DNA of 64,000 bases. It comes from Microbacterium sp. SORGH_AS_0862. Lineage in GTDB: Bacteria; Actinomycetota; Actinomycetes; Actinomycetales; Microbacteriaceae. Of this stretch, positions 9,269-19,958 are shown in pieces. The stretch covers positions 1,674,001 to 1,738,000 of the forward strand of contig NZ_JAUTAY010000001.1 of the NCBI RefSeq assembly GCF_030818795.1, written 5' to 3'. The notes under the pieces are model-generated. The model made no database searches, was not told the origin of the DNA, and saw only the letters and a list, made by a program, of their open reading frames with translations. Numbering within the stretch: the stretch's first letter is position 1; every line of letters begins with the position of its first letter. The position numbers were made by a program, and so were the translations under genes.

Positions 9269-9638
9269 GGTGTGAACCTACTCCCGCAGAGCACCCGCGC
9301 GGAGCCGGTATTCACGCCGCATGTGCGCACGGGCGCGACGTTTGATATCACGCGGGCGCGGTAGCGCGATCGGTCGGATGCGGCAACCGCGGGGGCCGAC
9401 TTGCGAACCCCGAAAACGCATGACACGTTGGAAAAGGCCCGTCGCCGGGCCCCACGACCAGTCCGCGGTCGCCTGATGCCCCTCCGGGAGCGCGTCGGCG
9501 AGCGTACGGTCGGCGACCGTGCCCGGGCCCTATGCCCGGTGCCCGTGCGTGTTGCGCCTCCCGACGCGACCGCCTGTGGTCGTCCACCCGGGCGTGACCG
9601 ATGCAGTCTGTGCACCGGACTGCCGAGGTGCAATCCAC
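9269..9638 (+). promoter_or_regulatory. 370-bp divergent region / structured leader of the betaine operon
   Basis: No gene is seen. Inverted pairs suggest a folded leader on the + strand: GGCCCG/CGGGCC at 9436-9441 and 9446-9451, and CGGTCGCC/GGCGACCG at 9466-9473 and 9512-9519. The proV ribosome-binding site GAGGTG is at 9625-9630. I could not match it to a known riboswitch class. Confidence 0.35.
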
Positions 9639-10937
9639 GTGAGTGTCGAACATGCCATTGAGGCGCGGAACCTGTTCAAGGTCTTCGGTAAGAATCCCAA
9701 GTCCGTCATCGAGCAGTTGCGCGCGGGCAAGACCCGAGCCGAGGTGTCGGACCGCGGCACGGCCGCGGTGATCGACGCGAGCTTCACCGTCGACCCGGGC
9801 GAGATCTTCGTGATCATGGGCCTCTCCGGCTCCGGCAAGTCCACGATCATCCGGATGCTCAATGGACTGCTGCCCCCGAGCGCCGGCGAGGTACTCGTGC
9901 AGGGCCAGAACGTGACCACGGCGTCGGCCGCGCAGCTGCGCCGCATCCGACGCTCGTCGATCTCGATGGTGTTCCAGCACTTCGCGCTTCTGCCGCACCG
10001 CACGGTGCTCGACAACGCCGCGTACGCGCTGGAGATCCAGGGCGTCGGCACGCAGGAGCGCCGCGAGCGCGCCCGCGAGATCCTCGACAAGGTCGGCCTC
10101 GGCGATCGGGTCGACGCGATGCCCGGTGAGCTCTCCGGCGGAATGCGCCAGCGCGTCGGCCTCGCCCGCGCCCTCACCTCCGGCACCGACATCCTCCTCA
10201 TGGACGAGGCGTTCTCGGCCCTCGACCCCCTCATCCGCCGCGAGATGCAGGAGCAGCTCATCGAGCTGCAGCAGGAGCTCGGGCGCACGATCGTCTTCAT
10301 CACGCACGACCTGAACGAGGCCATGTTCCTCGGCGACCGCATCGCTGTCATGCGCGACGGGCGCATCGTGCAGAACGGCACCCCGGAGGAGATCCTCACC
10401 GACCCGGCGAACGACTACGTCGCCCAGTTCGTGCAGGACGTCGACCGGGCCCGCGTGCTGACCGCATCGTCCGTGATGGCGCCGCCGCAGGCGACGACGC
10501 CCGTGTCGGCCGGGATGCGGGGCGCCCTGCGCGTCATGCGTGACCTCCAGGCCGGAGCGGTGGCCGTCGTCGAGAACCGCCGCTATCTCGGGGCCGTGAC
10601 CGACCGCGCCGTGATCCGCGCGGTCAAGGCGGGCGAGACCGACCTCCGCCGCATCGTGCAGCGCGCGCAGCAGGTGGTCGGACCCGATGACCCGCTGACG
10701 GATGTCGTCGAGCACTCCGTCGAGTCGCCCTACCCCGTCGCCGTGGTCGACGAGCGTCAGCGCCTCATCGGCGTGATCCCCCGCGTCACCCTCCTGGCCG
10801 CCCTCGGCAACGTTCCCACCGTCACGCGCGAGAACCCGATCATCGACGTCCCCGCATCCGTGCCCGCGAGCGTGCTCACCGAGACGCTCGCCGTCGTCGA
10901 CCAACCCGCCGCCACGACCACGGGAGGTGCGCGGTGA
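9639..10937 (+). CDS. proV: glycine betaine/proline ABC transporter ATP-binding protein
   Basis: 432 residues; GTG at 9639 behind GAGGTG. It has the ProV/OpuAA N-terminal extension (NLFKVFGKNP), Walker A GLSGSGKST, Q-loop VFQHFALLPHRTVLDN, signature ELSGGMRQRVGLARAL, Walker B ILLMDEAFSALDPLIR and H-loop ITHDLNEAMFLGDRIAVM. Two C-terminal CBS-like segments follow (~residues 290-400, e.g. RRYLGAVTDRAVIRAV and SPYPVAVVDERQRLIGV), the ionic-strength sensor of the OpuA type. It energises uptake of betaine under osmotic stress. It overlaps proW by four bases. Confidence 0.96.
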   Translation: MSVEHAIEARNLFKVFGKNPKSVIEQLRAGKTRAEVSDRGTAAVIDASFTVDPGEIFVIMGLSGSGKSTIIRMLNGLLPPSAGEVLVQGQNVTTASAAQLRRIRRSSISMVFQHFALLPHRTVLDNAAYALEIQGVGTQERRERAREILDKVGLGDRVDAMPGELSGGMRQRVGLARALTSGTDILLMDEAFSALDPLIRREMQEQLIELQQELGRTIVFITHDLNEAMFLGDRIAVMRDGRIVQNGTPEEILTDPANDYVAQFVQDVDRARVLTASSVMAPPQATTPVSAGMRGALRVMRDLQAGAVAVVENRRYLGAVTDRAVIRAVKAGETDLRRIVQRAQQVVGPDDPLTDVVEHSVESPYPVAVVDERQRLIGVIPRVTLLAALGNVPTVTRENPIIDVPASVPASVLTETLAVVDQPAATTTGGAR

Positions 10938-11812
10938 ACGATCTCTTCCGCCTTCCCCTCGGCGACGTCGTCGAGACCGCCGTCCGCTGGATCATCAAGA
11001 CCTTCTCCTGGCTCTTCGACGGGATCAGCGTCGCCTTCCGTGCCCTCTACGACGGGCTCGACACCGTGCTGTCCGGCCCGCCGTTCTGGGTGATCATCGC
11101 TGTATTCGTCGCGCTCGCGTTCTTCGCGAAGGGGTGGAGACTGGCCCTGGGCACGGCGATCGGGCTCCTGCTGATCGTCACGATCGATCAATGGGATGCG
11201 GCCATGGACACCCTCGCGCTCGTGATCATCGCCGCCGTCATCGCGGTCGCCATCGCCCTTCCCTTGGGCATCTGGGCCGCTCGCAGCGATCGCGTCTCCG
11301 CCGTCGTGCGGCCCGTGCTCGACTTCCTCCAGACGATGCCCGCCTTCGTCTACCTGATCCCCGCGCTCATCATGTTCAGCGTGGGCCCCGTGCCGGGCAT
11401 CGTCGCCACCATCGTCTTCGCGATGTCTCCCGGTGTGCGACTGACGGAGCTCGGCATCCGCGGTGTGGACACCGAGGTCGTCGAGGCCGGTCACGCCTTC
11501 GGCGCCTCGCCCGGCCGCATCCTGCGCCAGATCCAGCTGCCCCTGGCGCTTCCGAGCATCATGGCCGGCGTGAACCAGGTCATCATGCTGAGCCTGTCGA
11601 TGGTCGTCATCGCCGGCATGGTGGGAGCGGGCGGGCTCGGCGGTCAGATCGTGCAGGCCCTCAGCCGGATCGACATCGCGCTGGGCGTGGAGGCGGGTCT
11701 CGCCGTCGTCATCATCGCGATGATCCTCGACCGCGTCACCTCGAGCTTCGCGGGCCCCCGCCCGAAGCGGGCGCTCCTCAGCCGACGCCGTGAGCTCGCC
11801 CGCGCGGCCTGA
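10934..11812 (+). CDS. proW: glycine betaine/proline ABC transporter permease
   Basis: 292 residues, GTG at 10934 within the proV stop. An amphipathic N-terminus precedes about six to seven membrane helices. The EAA-type coupling motif GHAFGASPGRILRQIQLPLALP and the upstream FLQTMPAFVYLIPALIMFSVGPVPG are typical of ProW/OpuAB. It forms the membrane channel of the betaine importer with ProV and the lipoprotein ProX encoded next. Ends RRRELARAA, a short basic tail. Confidence 0.96.
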   Translation: MNDLFRLPLGDVVETAVRWIIKTFSWLFDGISVAFRALYDGLDTVLSGPPFWVIIAVFVALAFFAKGWRLALGTAIGLLLIVTIDQWDAAMDTLALVIIAAVIAVAIALPLGIWAARSDRVSAVVRPVLDFLQTMPAFVYLIPALIMFSVGPVPGIVATIVFAMSPGVRLTELGIRGVDTEVVEAGHAFGASPGRILRQIQLPLALPSIMAGVNQVIMLSLSMVVIAGMVGAGGLGGQIVQALSRIDIALGVEAGLAVVIIAMILDRVTSSFAGPRPKRALLSRRRELARAA

Positions 11813-11926
11813 GCGCGCGCCGGCCCATCCGAGAACTTGCGAGCTCATCACTCGCGAGCGGCCGTCGACACTCGACGTGCCGTACCGACCTTGTCCGCGA
11901 CAGCACGCGGACGGAGAGGACTGCAG

Positions 11927-12823
11927 ATGACTGTCACCAAGAAGAACCTGACCGCCGGAATCGCCCTCGCGGGCGTCGCCGCCCTCGCCCTGACCGGCTG
12001 CTCTGCTGCCGGCGACGCGGGCGAAGGGTCGGGCGAGCGTCCCATCACGATCGCCGTGTTCAACGGCTGGGACGAGGGCATCGCCGCGTCCGAGCTGTGG
12101 AAGAACGTGCTCGAGGAGCAGGGCTACGAGGTCGAGCTCGAGTACGCGGACCCGGCAGCGGTCTACACCGGTATCGCGAACGGCGACTACGACCTGACGC
12201 TGGACACCTGGCTGCCGCTGACCCACGCCCAGTACATGGAGACCTACGGCGACGACCTCGTCGACCTCGGCGCCTGGAACGACGAGGCCAAGCTGACGAT
12301 CGCCGTCAACGAGGACGCTCCCATCGACTCGCTCACCGAGCTCGCCGACAACGCCGACGTCTTCGGCAACCGTCTCGTCGGCATCGAGGCGGGATCCGGT
12401 CTCGTGACCGTCACGCAGGACGAGGTCATCCCCGGCTACGGTCTGGAAGGACTCGACTTCGTCACGTCCTCGACGCCGGCGATGCTCACCGAGCTTCAGG
12501 CGGCGACGGATGCGGGCAAGGACATCGCCGTGACCCTGTGGCGTCCGCACTGGGCCTACAACGCCTTCCCGCTCAAGGACCTCGAGGATCCTGATGGCTT
12601 GCTCGGCGACGCCGAGGGCATCCACACGGTGACGTCGGCGAGCTTCAAGGACGACTTCCCCGAGGTGAACGACTGGCTCGCGTCGTTCAAGATGGACAAC
12701 GACACCCTGTACTCGCTCGAGGATGCGATGTTCAACTCCGGCGGCAGCGGCAACGACTACGCCCCGGCGGTCACCGACTGGATCGCCGAGAACCAGGCGT
12801 GGGTGGACGCGCTGACGTCCTGA
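11927..12823 (+). CDS. proX: glycine betaine-binding lipoprotein
   Basis: 298 residues from ATG 11927 behind GGAGAGGA. Lipoprotein signal with lipobox ALTGC (Cys near residue 25). The mature OpuAC-type domain starts ITIAVFNGWDEGIAASELWK and contains aromatic ligand-binding regions TWLPLTHAQYMETYG and VTLWRPHWAYNAFPL, consistent with a Trp cage for quaternary ammonium compounds. It captures betaine or similar osmolytes outside the membrane. It is 114 bp after proW and closes the operon; a strong terminator follows. Confidence 0.95.
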   Translation: MTVTKKNLTAGIALAGVAALALTGCSAAGDAGEGSGERPITIAVFNGWDEGIAASELWKNVLEEQGYEVELEYADPAAVYTGIANGDYDLTLDTWLPLTHAQYMETYGDDLVDLGAWNDEAKLTIAVNEDAPIDSLTELADNADVFGNRLVGIEAGSGLVTVTQDEVIPGYGLEGLDFVTSSTPAMLTELQAATDAGKDIAVTLWRPHWAYNAFPLKDLEDPDGLLGDAEGIHTVTSASFKDDFPEVNDWLASFKMDNDTLYSLEDAMFNSGGSGNDYAPAVTDWIAENQAWVDALTS

Positions 12824-12832
12824 CGATCGTCG

Positions 12833-12872
12833 CCGGAACGCGCCGCATCCTTCGGGGTGCGGCGCGTTCCGG
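12833..12872 (+). terminator. intrinsic-type hairpin after proX
   Basis: A perfect 15-bp stem (12833-12847 with 12858-12872) closes a 10-nt loop nine bases after the proX stop. There is no clear T-run, as is common in high-GC actinobacteria. It also lies 54 bp beyond the end of the converging TetR gene, so it may work in both directions. Confidence 0.8.
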
Positions 12873-12926
12873 CATTCGGTGCGTGCTGGTTCTCACTGCG
12901 CTCTCGCGCTCAGCGCATTCTGGCGT

Positions 12927-13559
12927 TCAGTGCGCGCTCTCCTCGGCGAGCAGGGCGAGCTTGCGGACCGAATCGCGGAACGCCGCCTCGGTGGCTTCCA
13001 CGTCGCCCGCGCCGGTCATGTCGGAGATGAGCGATTGGAACGCGGAGACGGTCACGAGCACCGTCAGCGATGCCTCACGCACGATCGACGTGTCATCGCC
13101 GGCGAGCCGCCGGCACTCGGGGTGCGCCGCGAGCCACGGCGCGAGGAACGCCGTGAGCTCCGTGGTCAGCGAGAGGAAGGGCGCGAGGATCGCGGCCTGC
13201 GTATCGGGCTGTTCCAGCAGCATCCGATTGCGTCCCTCCGCCACCACCGCGTTGATCTGCGCGTGGCCGATCGAGGCGATGATCAGCCGGAAGACCGCGG
13301 TGGTGAGCGGGACGTCCGCCGACATCTCGATGATGACGGCCGCCTGGTCGGCCGGCAGCAGGTGCAGCGAGCGTCCGAAGAGCGCGGTCTCGCGGGAGCT
13401 CATGTAGTTGAAGAACGTGCTGCGCGACACGTCGGCGCGCTCGCAGATGTCGGCGACCGTGACATTCGCGTGGCCGCGCTCGAGGGCGAGCTCGACGGCC
13501 GCGATCTCGATCGCGTTCTCGGTGTCGCGCTTCTTGCGTGCGCGCAGTGACTCGGCCAT
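12927..13559 (-). CDS. TetR-family transcriptional regulator
   Basis: 210 residues, ATG at 13559. N-terminal HTH: AIEIAAVELALERGHANVTV, ADICERADVSRSTFFNYMSS, RETALFGRSLHLL. The remainder is a helical effector domain of unknown ligand, ending RDSVRKLALLAEESAH. No target gene is divergently adjacent; the upstream neighbour is a frameshifted membrane protein gene on the same strand. A 13-nt palindrome 36 bp upstream suggests autoregulation. Confidence 0.9.
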   Translation of the reverse strand: MAESLRARKKRDTENAIEIAAVELALERGHANVTVADICERADVSRSTFFNYMSSRETALFGRSLHLLPADQAAVIIEMSADVPLTTAVFRLIIASIGHAQINAVVAEGRNRMLLEQPDTQAAILAPFLSLTTELTAFLAPWLAAHPECRRLAGDDTSIVREASLTVLVTVSAFQSLISDMTGAGDVEATEAAFRDSVRKLALLAEESAH

Positions 13560-13594
13560 GGCTCCTGAAGTGAAAGATGGGCGTGGTATATCTT

Positions 13595-13607
13595 TGGACG
13601 GCGTCCA
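13595..13607 (-). promoter_or_regulatory. candidate TetR operator
   Basis: TGGACGGCGTCCA is a perfect 6-1-6 palindrome 36 bp before the TetR start. On the minus strand it lies just upstream of a GATATAC sequence (13586-13592 region) that could be the -10 box, the usual place for a TetR autorepression site. Confidence 0.5.
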
Positions 13608-13641
13608 CGTTAGGCGATTGCCTGAGACGACGCGGCCTGCG

Positions 13642-14455
13642 TTATGGATGTGAGTGTCGCTGGGGGGCGTCGCGGGGGCCCGGGGGCATCGGCGGTTCGC
13701 GCCGGTGCCCCTCTTCATCCGACCCGGTCGTGGATGCCGGGGGACCGGCCTCCGCCGCATCGGCCCCGTTCCAGGCGGCGGTGGCAGGAAGCTCGAGGGC
13801 GACGCGTCGCTCGAGCTCGTCGATCGCCGCATCGGAGAGCGAGATCAACCCGTCGAGTTCTTCGCGCACCCGGCGATACGCGAGCTGTCGCTCGGCGGGA
13901 GTCGCCGCCTCGTCTACCGCGACCGAGAGCAGCTGCTGCGCGGTGTCGAGGCGTTTGCGCTCGGACGGCGTGAACCCGGCATCGCGTACGCGTCGCGCCT
14001 CGCGTTCGGCGACGTCGAAGGCCACCTCGTAGTCCGTGACGGGCGTTCTGGTACGCGGCGAGCTCTGCCGCGGTGATCCTCGCATCCGCCGATGCCGGCC
14101 GCATCCGGTCCGCGACCCGCTTGGCGCGCAGGAACGCGGCCGTGAGCTCCTGGCGCCCGTCGCTCATGGCGGGGTAGGCGATCATCTTGGCGACGTCGAG
14201 CTCGTACTCGAGCCAGCGCGCCGTGGTCGCGTCGTGTTCGGCGAGCGTGCGTTCGAGCGCGGATGCCACAGGCTCCGGCCGCGGCTCGACGGGCGCCTGT
14301 GGGACCGCTCCGCTCCTGGCGCGGATCAGTTCGAGTCGCCTCTCATGCCGCCGTTTCGCGCCTCGTTCCCACGCGCGGGCGACGCCGCCGGCGACGCCGA
14401 TGAGGGGGAAGGCGAGCCACCAGTTGTGCTGGAGGAACGCGAACAGCTGATCCAC
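13642..14455 (-). pseudogene. membrane-anchored coiled-coil protein, frameshifted (paralog of 15740-16603)
   Basis: ATG at 14455 opens MDQLFAFLQHNWWLAFPLIG, an N-terminal membrane anchor, followed by a charged helical region with EHDATTARWLEYELDVAKM and AELAAYQNA. At the GGG run 14041-14043 the frame changes: the continuation VTDYEVAFDVAEREARR through a second coiled segment (QQLLSVAVDEAATPAERQ) is in another frame and ends at TAA 13642. Removing one base gives a 270-residue protein. The downstream paralog shows the same order (EHDTIAARWLEYETDV ... YVAYAAAVRELNDAF), which fixes where the frames should join. Either a true lesion or a base-calling error; function unknown. Confidence 0.72.
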
Positions 14456-14492
14456 TTCTCCATGTTAGGAGCCGCGGTGCTCCGATCGCGGG

Positions 14493-14768
14493 TCAGGAGG
14501 CCAGAGTTCGTCGTGTCCCGGGCGCTGCGCCGGCCGCATCCGCCCAGAGCTCGTCGAGTGACAGGCCGATGACCGACGCTACGGCGGCGACCGTGGAGAA
14601 TGCGGGCGTGGCGACGCGACCCGACTCGATCTTTCGCAGCGTCTCGGGGGAGATGCCGGCGTCGAGCGCCACTTCGAGCATCGAGCGCTCGCCCCGCGCT
14701 CGCCGCAGAGCTGCGCCGAGGCGTCGGCCGCGCTCCATCTCGACGGGTGTCAGAGGGAGTCGGACCAT
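14493..14768 (-). CDS. XRE-type helix-turn-helix regulator
   Basis: 91 residues from ATG 14768 (an adjacent ATG at 14771 is equally possible; the longer open frame is not preferred because it would run through the divergent promoter). HTH_3 domain: RRLGAALRRARGERSMLEVALDAGISPETLRKIE in two helices, then SGRVATPAFSTVAAVASVIGLSLDELWA. It is a small DNA-binding protein with no effector domain. It is divergent from map with only ~45 bp between starts, so both promoters overlap and the protein may control map or itself. Confidence 0.85.
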   Translation of the reverse strand: MVRLPLTPVEMERGRRLGAALRRARGERSMLEVALDAGISPETLRKIESGRVATPAFSTVAAVASVIGLSLDELWADAAGAAPGTRRTLAS

Positions 14769-14801
14769 CATGCGCCCACGATAGCGGTATTTCTCGACCG
14801 G

Positions 14802-14807
14802 TATAGT
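14802..14807 (+). promoter_or_regulatory. -10 box of map, leaderless
   Basis: TATAGT lies 7 nt before the map ATG at 14815, so transcription should start at or next to the start codon and give a leaderless mRNA. A CGGTAT hexamer occurs twice nearby (14785-14790 and 14799-14804) and may be a shared regulatory repeat of this divergent promoter. Confidence 0.6.
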
Positions 14808-14814
14808 TATTTTC

Positions 14815-15585
14815 ATGATCGAGATCTTCACGCCCGCCGAGGTCGACCGCGCACGCCGTACGGGTGCCCTCGTCGGTCAGATCCTCGATACGATCCGCTC
14901 GCGCGTCGTGCCGGGCACCAACCTGCTCGAGATCGACGCCTGGGCGAAGGAGATGATCCTGGGCGCCGGTGCCGTGTCGTGCTACGTCGACTACGCGCCC
15001 TCGTTCGGCCGTGGGCCGTTCGGCCATTACATCTGCACCGCCGTCAACGACGCCGTCCTGCACGGCATGCCGCATGACGAGCGCGTCGCCGACGGCGACC
15101 TGCTGACCCTCGACCTCGCCGTCACGCTCGACGGCATCTCCGCGGATGCGGCGGTGAGCTTCATCGTCGGCGAGACCCGCCCCGCCGAGAGCGTCGCGCT
15201 GATCGACGCGACCGAGCGCGCCCTCGCCGCGGGTATCGCGGCCGCGAAGCCGGGCGCCAAGGTGGGCGATCTGTCTCGCGCGATCGGCACCGTGCTCAAG
15301 CAGGCCGGCTACTCCGTGAACGTCGAGTTCGGTGGCCACGGCATCGGCACGACGATGCACCAGGATCCGCACGTCCCGAACGCCGGGCGTCCCGGGCGCG
15401 GCTTCGTGCTGCGTCCGGGCCTCCTGCTCGCGCTCGAGCCGTGGGTCATGGTCGACACGGATCAACTGGTGATCGACGACGACGGCTGGACGCTGCGCAG
15501 CGCCACCGGATGCCGCACGGCCCACACCGAGCACACGATCGCCATCACGGAGACCGGCGCGGAGATCCTGACGCTGCCGCGCTGA
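14815..15585 (+). CDS. map: methionine aminopeptidase, type I
   Basis: 256 residues. It removes the initiator methionine from new proteins, using two metal ions. Metal ligands are visible: Asp in LLTLDLAVTLDG, Asp in GISADAAVSF, His in FGGHGIGTTMHQDP, Glu in LLALEPWVM and Glu in AHTEHTIAIT. The family motif is usually YCGHGIG; here it reads VEFGGHGIG, seen in secondary actinobacterial copies. N-terminus MIEIFTPAEVDRARRTGALV is family-like. It stands alone rather than in the adk-infA context, so it is probably a second map copy. Confidence 0.95.
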   Translation: MIEIFTPAEVDRARRTGALVGQILDTIRSRVVPGTNLLEIDAWAKEMILGAGAVSCYVDYAPSFGRGPFGHYICTAVNDAVLHGMPHDERVADGDLLTLDLAVTLDGISADAAVSFIVGETRPAESVALIDATERALAAGIAAAKPGAKVGDLSRAIGTVLKQAGYSVNVEFGGHGIGTTMHQDPHVPNAGRPGRGFVLRPGLLLALEPWVMVDTDQLVIDDDGWTLRSATGCRTAHTEHTIAITETGAEILTLPR

Positions 15586-15622
15586 CGCCGGGGGACACCG
15601 CACTGCCCGCTCCCCTCGGCCG

Positions 15623-15704
15623 CGACGTCCGCACGATCGCCGGAGCCGGTGTGTGGTCCGGGGCCCGCGAGGCGGGCAGATCGGGGTCGGTCGTGCAGAT
15701 GGCG
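15623..15704. repeat. 84-bp inverted-end element, copy A
   Basis: 82-bp intergenic element. Left end CGACGTCCGCACGA and right end TCGTGCAGATGGCG are near-complementary and match the ends of copies B-D at 16685, 53360 and 56711. It sits between the converging map and coiled-coil genes. Copy A is the most diverged of the four. Confidence 0.6.
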
Positions 15705-15739
15705 CCACTCCGAGACGCCGGGCGCGCGTGCTCGCCGGC

Positions 15740-16603
15740 TCAGGACCGCGGGTCGCGACCGGCGCCACCGGAGCGGCGCGGCACGGGCCAGACGGTGCGG
15801 ACGACCCCCTCGGCCGTTCCGGACGACTCCGGCGTGCGCGGCGCGGGCTTCCGCGTCTCCGGTGCGGGCCGCGCGGGCTCGGTGCGGATGACGCGAGGCG
15901 GATCGGATGCCGACGCGCTCTCGCGCGGCGGAACCTCGGGATGCCGACGCCCGCGCTCCGCGGAGGCCCGCAGGGCCGCGGTCTCCGCGGCGGCGAACGC
16001 ATCGTTCAGCTCACGGACCGCAGCGGCGTAGGCCACGTAGTCCGCGGGATCCATGCGCGTCGCGCCGTTCGGCGGGCGCAGCCACTGCGCCCGTTGCATC
16101 GCCTGCAGGTAGGCGGCTGTCGCCGGATGGTGGGGGTCGCTCATCTGGGGCACGGCGATCGCGAGCTCGACGTCTGTCTCGTACTCGAGCCAGCGCGCGG
16201 CGATCGTGTCGTGCTCGCGCACGATCCGCGCGAGCGGGAGTTCGGCGTCGCGGGCGGCCAGCTGCGCGCGTTCCGCCTTCACCCGCGTGCGCGCGGCGCG
16301 CAGAAGCAGCGTGGCTGTGCGCTGCGCCTCGCGTGCCTGGTTCAGCGCGCGGCGCGCCTCGGAGTGCGAGGCGCTGCGGGTGGCACGGGCGGCCTGCACC
16401 TCGGCCTGCGCGGCACGCGTGCGGGCCCGGGCGCCGAGCAGCTCACGGACCGCATGCTGTTCCTGGTGCCGCGCCGCATCCAGCGCCAGACGACGCGCCC
16501 GGCGCCGCCCGGTCGTGGCCGCGACGTATCCGACGGTGCCGGCGCCCGCCGCAGCGGGGGCGGTCCACCACCAGACCGCGAGGAACTCGAGCAGGGGTCC
16601 CAC
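15740..16603 (-). CDS. membrane-anchored coiled-coil protein of unknown function
   Basis: 287 residues; GTG at 16603 chosen because it gives a short N-terminal anchor (LLEFLAVWWWTAPAAAGAG) that aligns with the start of the paralog at 14455. Then a long Ala/Arg/Glu-rich helical region (about residues 35-150) typical of a coiled coil, the paralog-shared core EHDTIAARWLEYETDVELAI and MDPADYVAYAAAVRELNDAF, and a Pro-rich tail with RPAPETRKPAPRTPESS. Not recognised as a named family. A weak ribosome-binding site (GATGGGA) precedes the start. Confidence 0.72.
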   Translation of the reverse strand: MGPLLEFLAVWWWTAPAAAGAGTVGYVAATTGRRRARRLALDAARHQEQHAVRELLGARARTRAAQAEVQAARATRSASHSEARRALNQAREAQRTATLLLRAARTRVKAERAQLAARDAELPLARIVREHDTIAARWLEYETDVELAIAVPQMSDPHHPATAAYLQAMQRAQWLRPPNGATRMDPADYVAYAAAVRELNDAFAAAETAALRASAERGRRHPEVPPRESASASDPPRVIRTEPARPAPETRKPAPRTPESSGTAEGVVRTVWPVPRRSGGAGRDPRS

Positions 16604-16684
16604 ATTCCCATCGTACGGCGCGACAGGACGGACGGCCGAGGGGATGCGGCGGACACAGGCACAGCCGGGGCGGCTCAGTCGGTC

Positions 16685-16768
16685 CGACATGTGCACGGCG
16701 GACACCGTGAATCCCGCCTCATCCGCCTCGCGAGTTCACGTCCGCACCACGAGTCGTGCAGATGTCGC
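16685..16768. repeat. 84-bp inverted-end element, copy B
   Basis: 84 bp between CGACATGTGCACGG and CGTGCAGATGTCGC ends, lying between the purL-linked small gene and the coiled-coil gene. An internal GCACCAC precedes the right end, as in copy D. No coding capacity. Confidence 0.65.
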
Positions 16769-16819
16769 ACTAGGACCCCCAGGACCCCGCAGCATCCGAA
16801 CGGACCGCGCCGATCCGCT

Positions 16820-16953
16820 TCAGCCGAAGAGCAGCGCGAGGACGGTCGAGCCGCCGCCGACGAGCACGAGAGCGATGATCACCACCCAGGCGACGACCTT
16901 CATGCGCATCTGGCGCTTGTCGGCGAAGCCCTCGTACTCCTCGTCGTCGTTCA

Positions 16954-16954
<1 letters not shown>
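16820..16954 (-). CDS. small membrane protein coupled to purL
   Basis: 44 residues (MNDDEEYEGFADKRQMRMK then VVAWVVIIALVLVGGGSTVL and ALLFG). An acidic N-terminus is followed by one basic patch and a single membrane helix. Its ATG shares one base with the purL stop (TGATG), so it is translationally coupled to purL. Function is unknown. Confidence 0.75.
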
Positions 16955-19284
<2,330 letters not shown>

Positions 19285-19325
19285 GCGGCTGAGCTCCAGG
19301 GATCGGGGTGCCGGACCTGCTCAGT

Positions 19326-19958
19326 CTAGTTGTGCGGTGCCGTATCCGCGTCCGCTGCGGGCGCGGCCAGCAGTGCGGCCACGGCGCCGTCCAGGCGCAT
19401 ACGCAGCTCGTTCGTCGGGAGGGTGTCGTAGCTCAGCTGCGTCGCGACGCCCTGGGTCAGTGCCAGCACCGCCCACGCGGTGGCCTCCGGGTCGATGTGG
19501 GCGGGGATCTCCCGCTCCTCACGGGCGCGCAGGACGAGCGAGGCGAGCAGGCCCCGCAGCTGCGCGTCGCTCTCGGAGACCGCCGCGCGGATCGTGGAAT
19601 CGGATGCGGCGCCGTGCGCGAACGCCTCGCACTGGCGCTGCGCGGAGCGTCGGTGCTCGTCGAGCGGCAGGATGTTGAGGATCAGCGAGACGAGCCAGCT
19701 CCGCAGGGTCGGTCGACCCGGAGCGTCGGGCGGGAGCGCGACGGACTGCTCGCGCAGCCGGGCGAACGCGGCCGCGAGCATGCGCTCCTTGCGCGGGAAG
19801 GCCTTCTGCACCGCCCCGAGGGAGCAGCCGGCCTCGGCCGCCACCGAACGGAACGACAGCGCCGCCATCCCGTCGCGCGCGATGATCGTGAGCGCGGCGT
19901 CCGCCAGCTCGATCTGGCGCGCGGTCAGCTCCCGTCCGCCCAGGGACGCCGCCGTCAT
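19326..19958 (-). CDS. TetR-family transcriptional regulator
   Basis: 210 residues, ATG at 19958. HTH: LADAALTIIARDGMAALSFR, SVAAEAGCSLGAVQKAFPRK, ERMLAAAFARLREQSV. The C-terminal domain resembles TetR_C_6-like helical domains (IDPEATAWAVLALTQGVATQ). Its start overlaps the stop of the damaged CPBP-like gene by four bases (ATGA), so both belonged to one transcript. Confidence 0.88.
   Translation of the reverse strand: MTAASLGGRELTARQIELADAALTIIARDGMAALSFRSVAAEAGCSLGAVQKAFPRKERMLAAAFARLREQSVALPPDAPGRPTLRSWLVSLILNILPLDEHRRSAQRQCEAFAHGAASDSTIRAAVSESDAQLRGLLASLVLRAREEREIPAHIDPEATAWAVLALTQGVATQLSYDTLPTNELRMRLDGAVAALLAAPAADADTAPHN

Noticed and set aside
9269..9638. c-di-AMP (ydaO-type) riboswitch before proV
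   Set aside because: Stems are present but I could not find the conserved core sequences.
10757..12625. 622-codon antisense open frame across proW and proX
   Set aside because: No motifs; proW and proX are unmistakable on the opposite strand.
14030..14050. Programmed +1 frameshift in the coiled-coil gene
   Set aside because: No slippery stop context, and the same kind of single-base homopolymer break occurs in at least five unrelated genes nearby.
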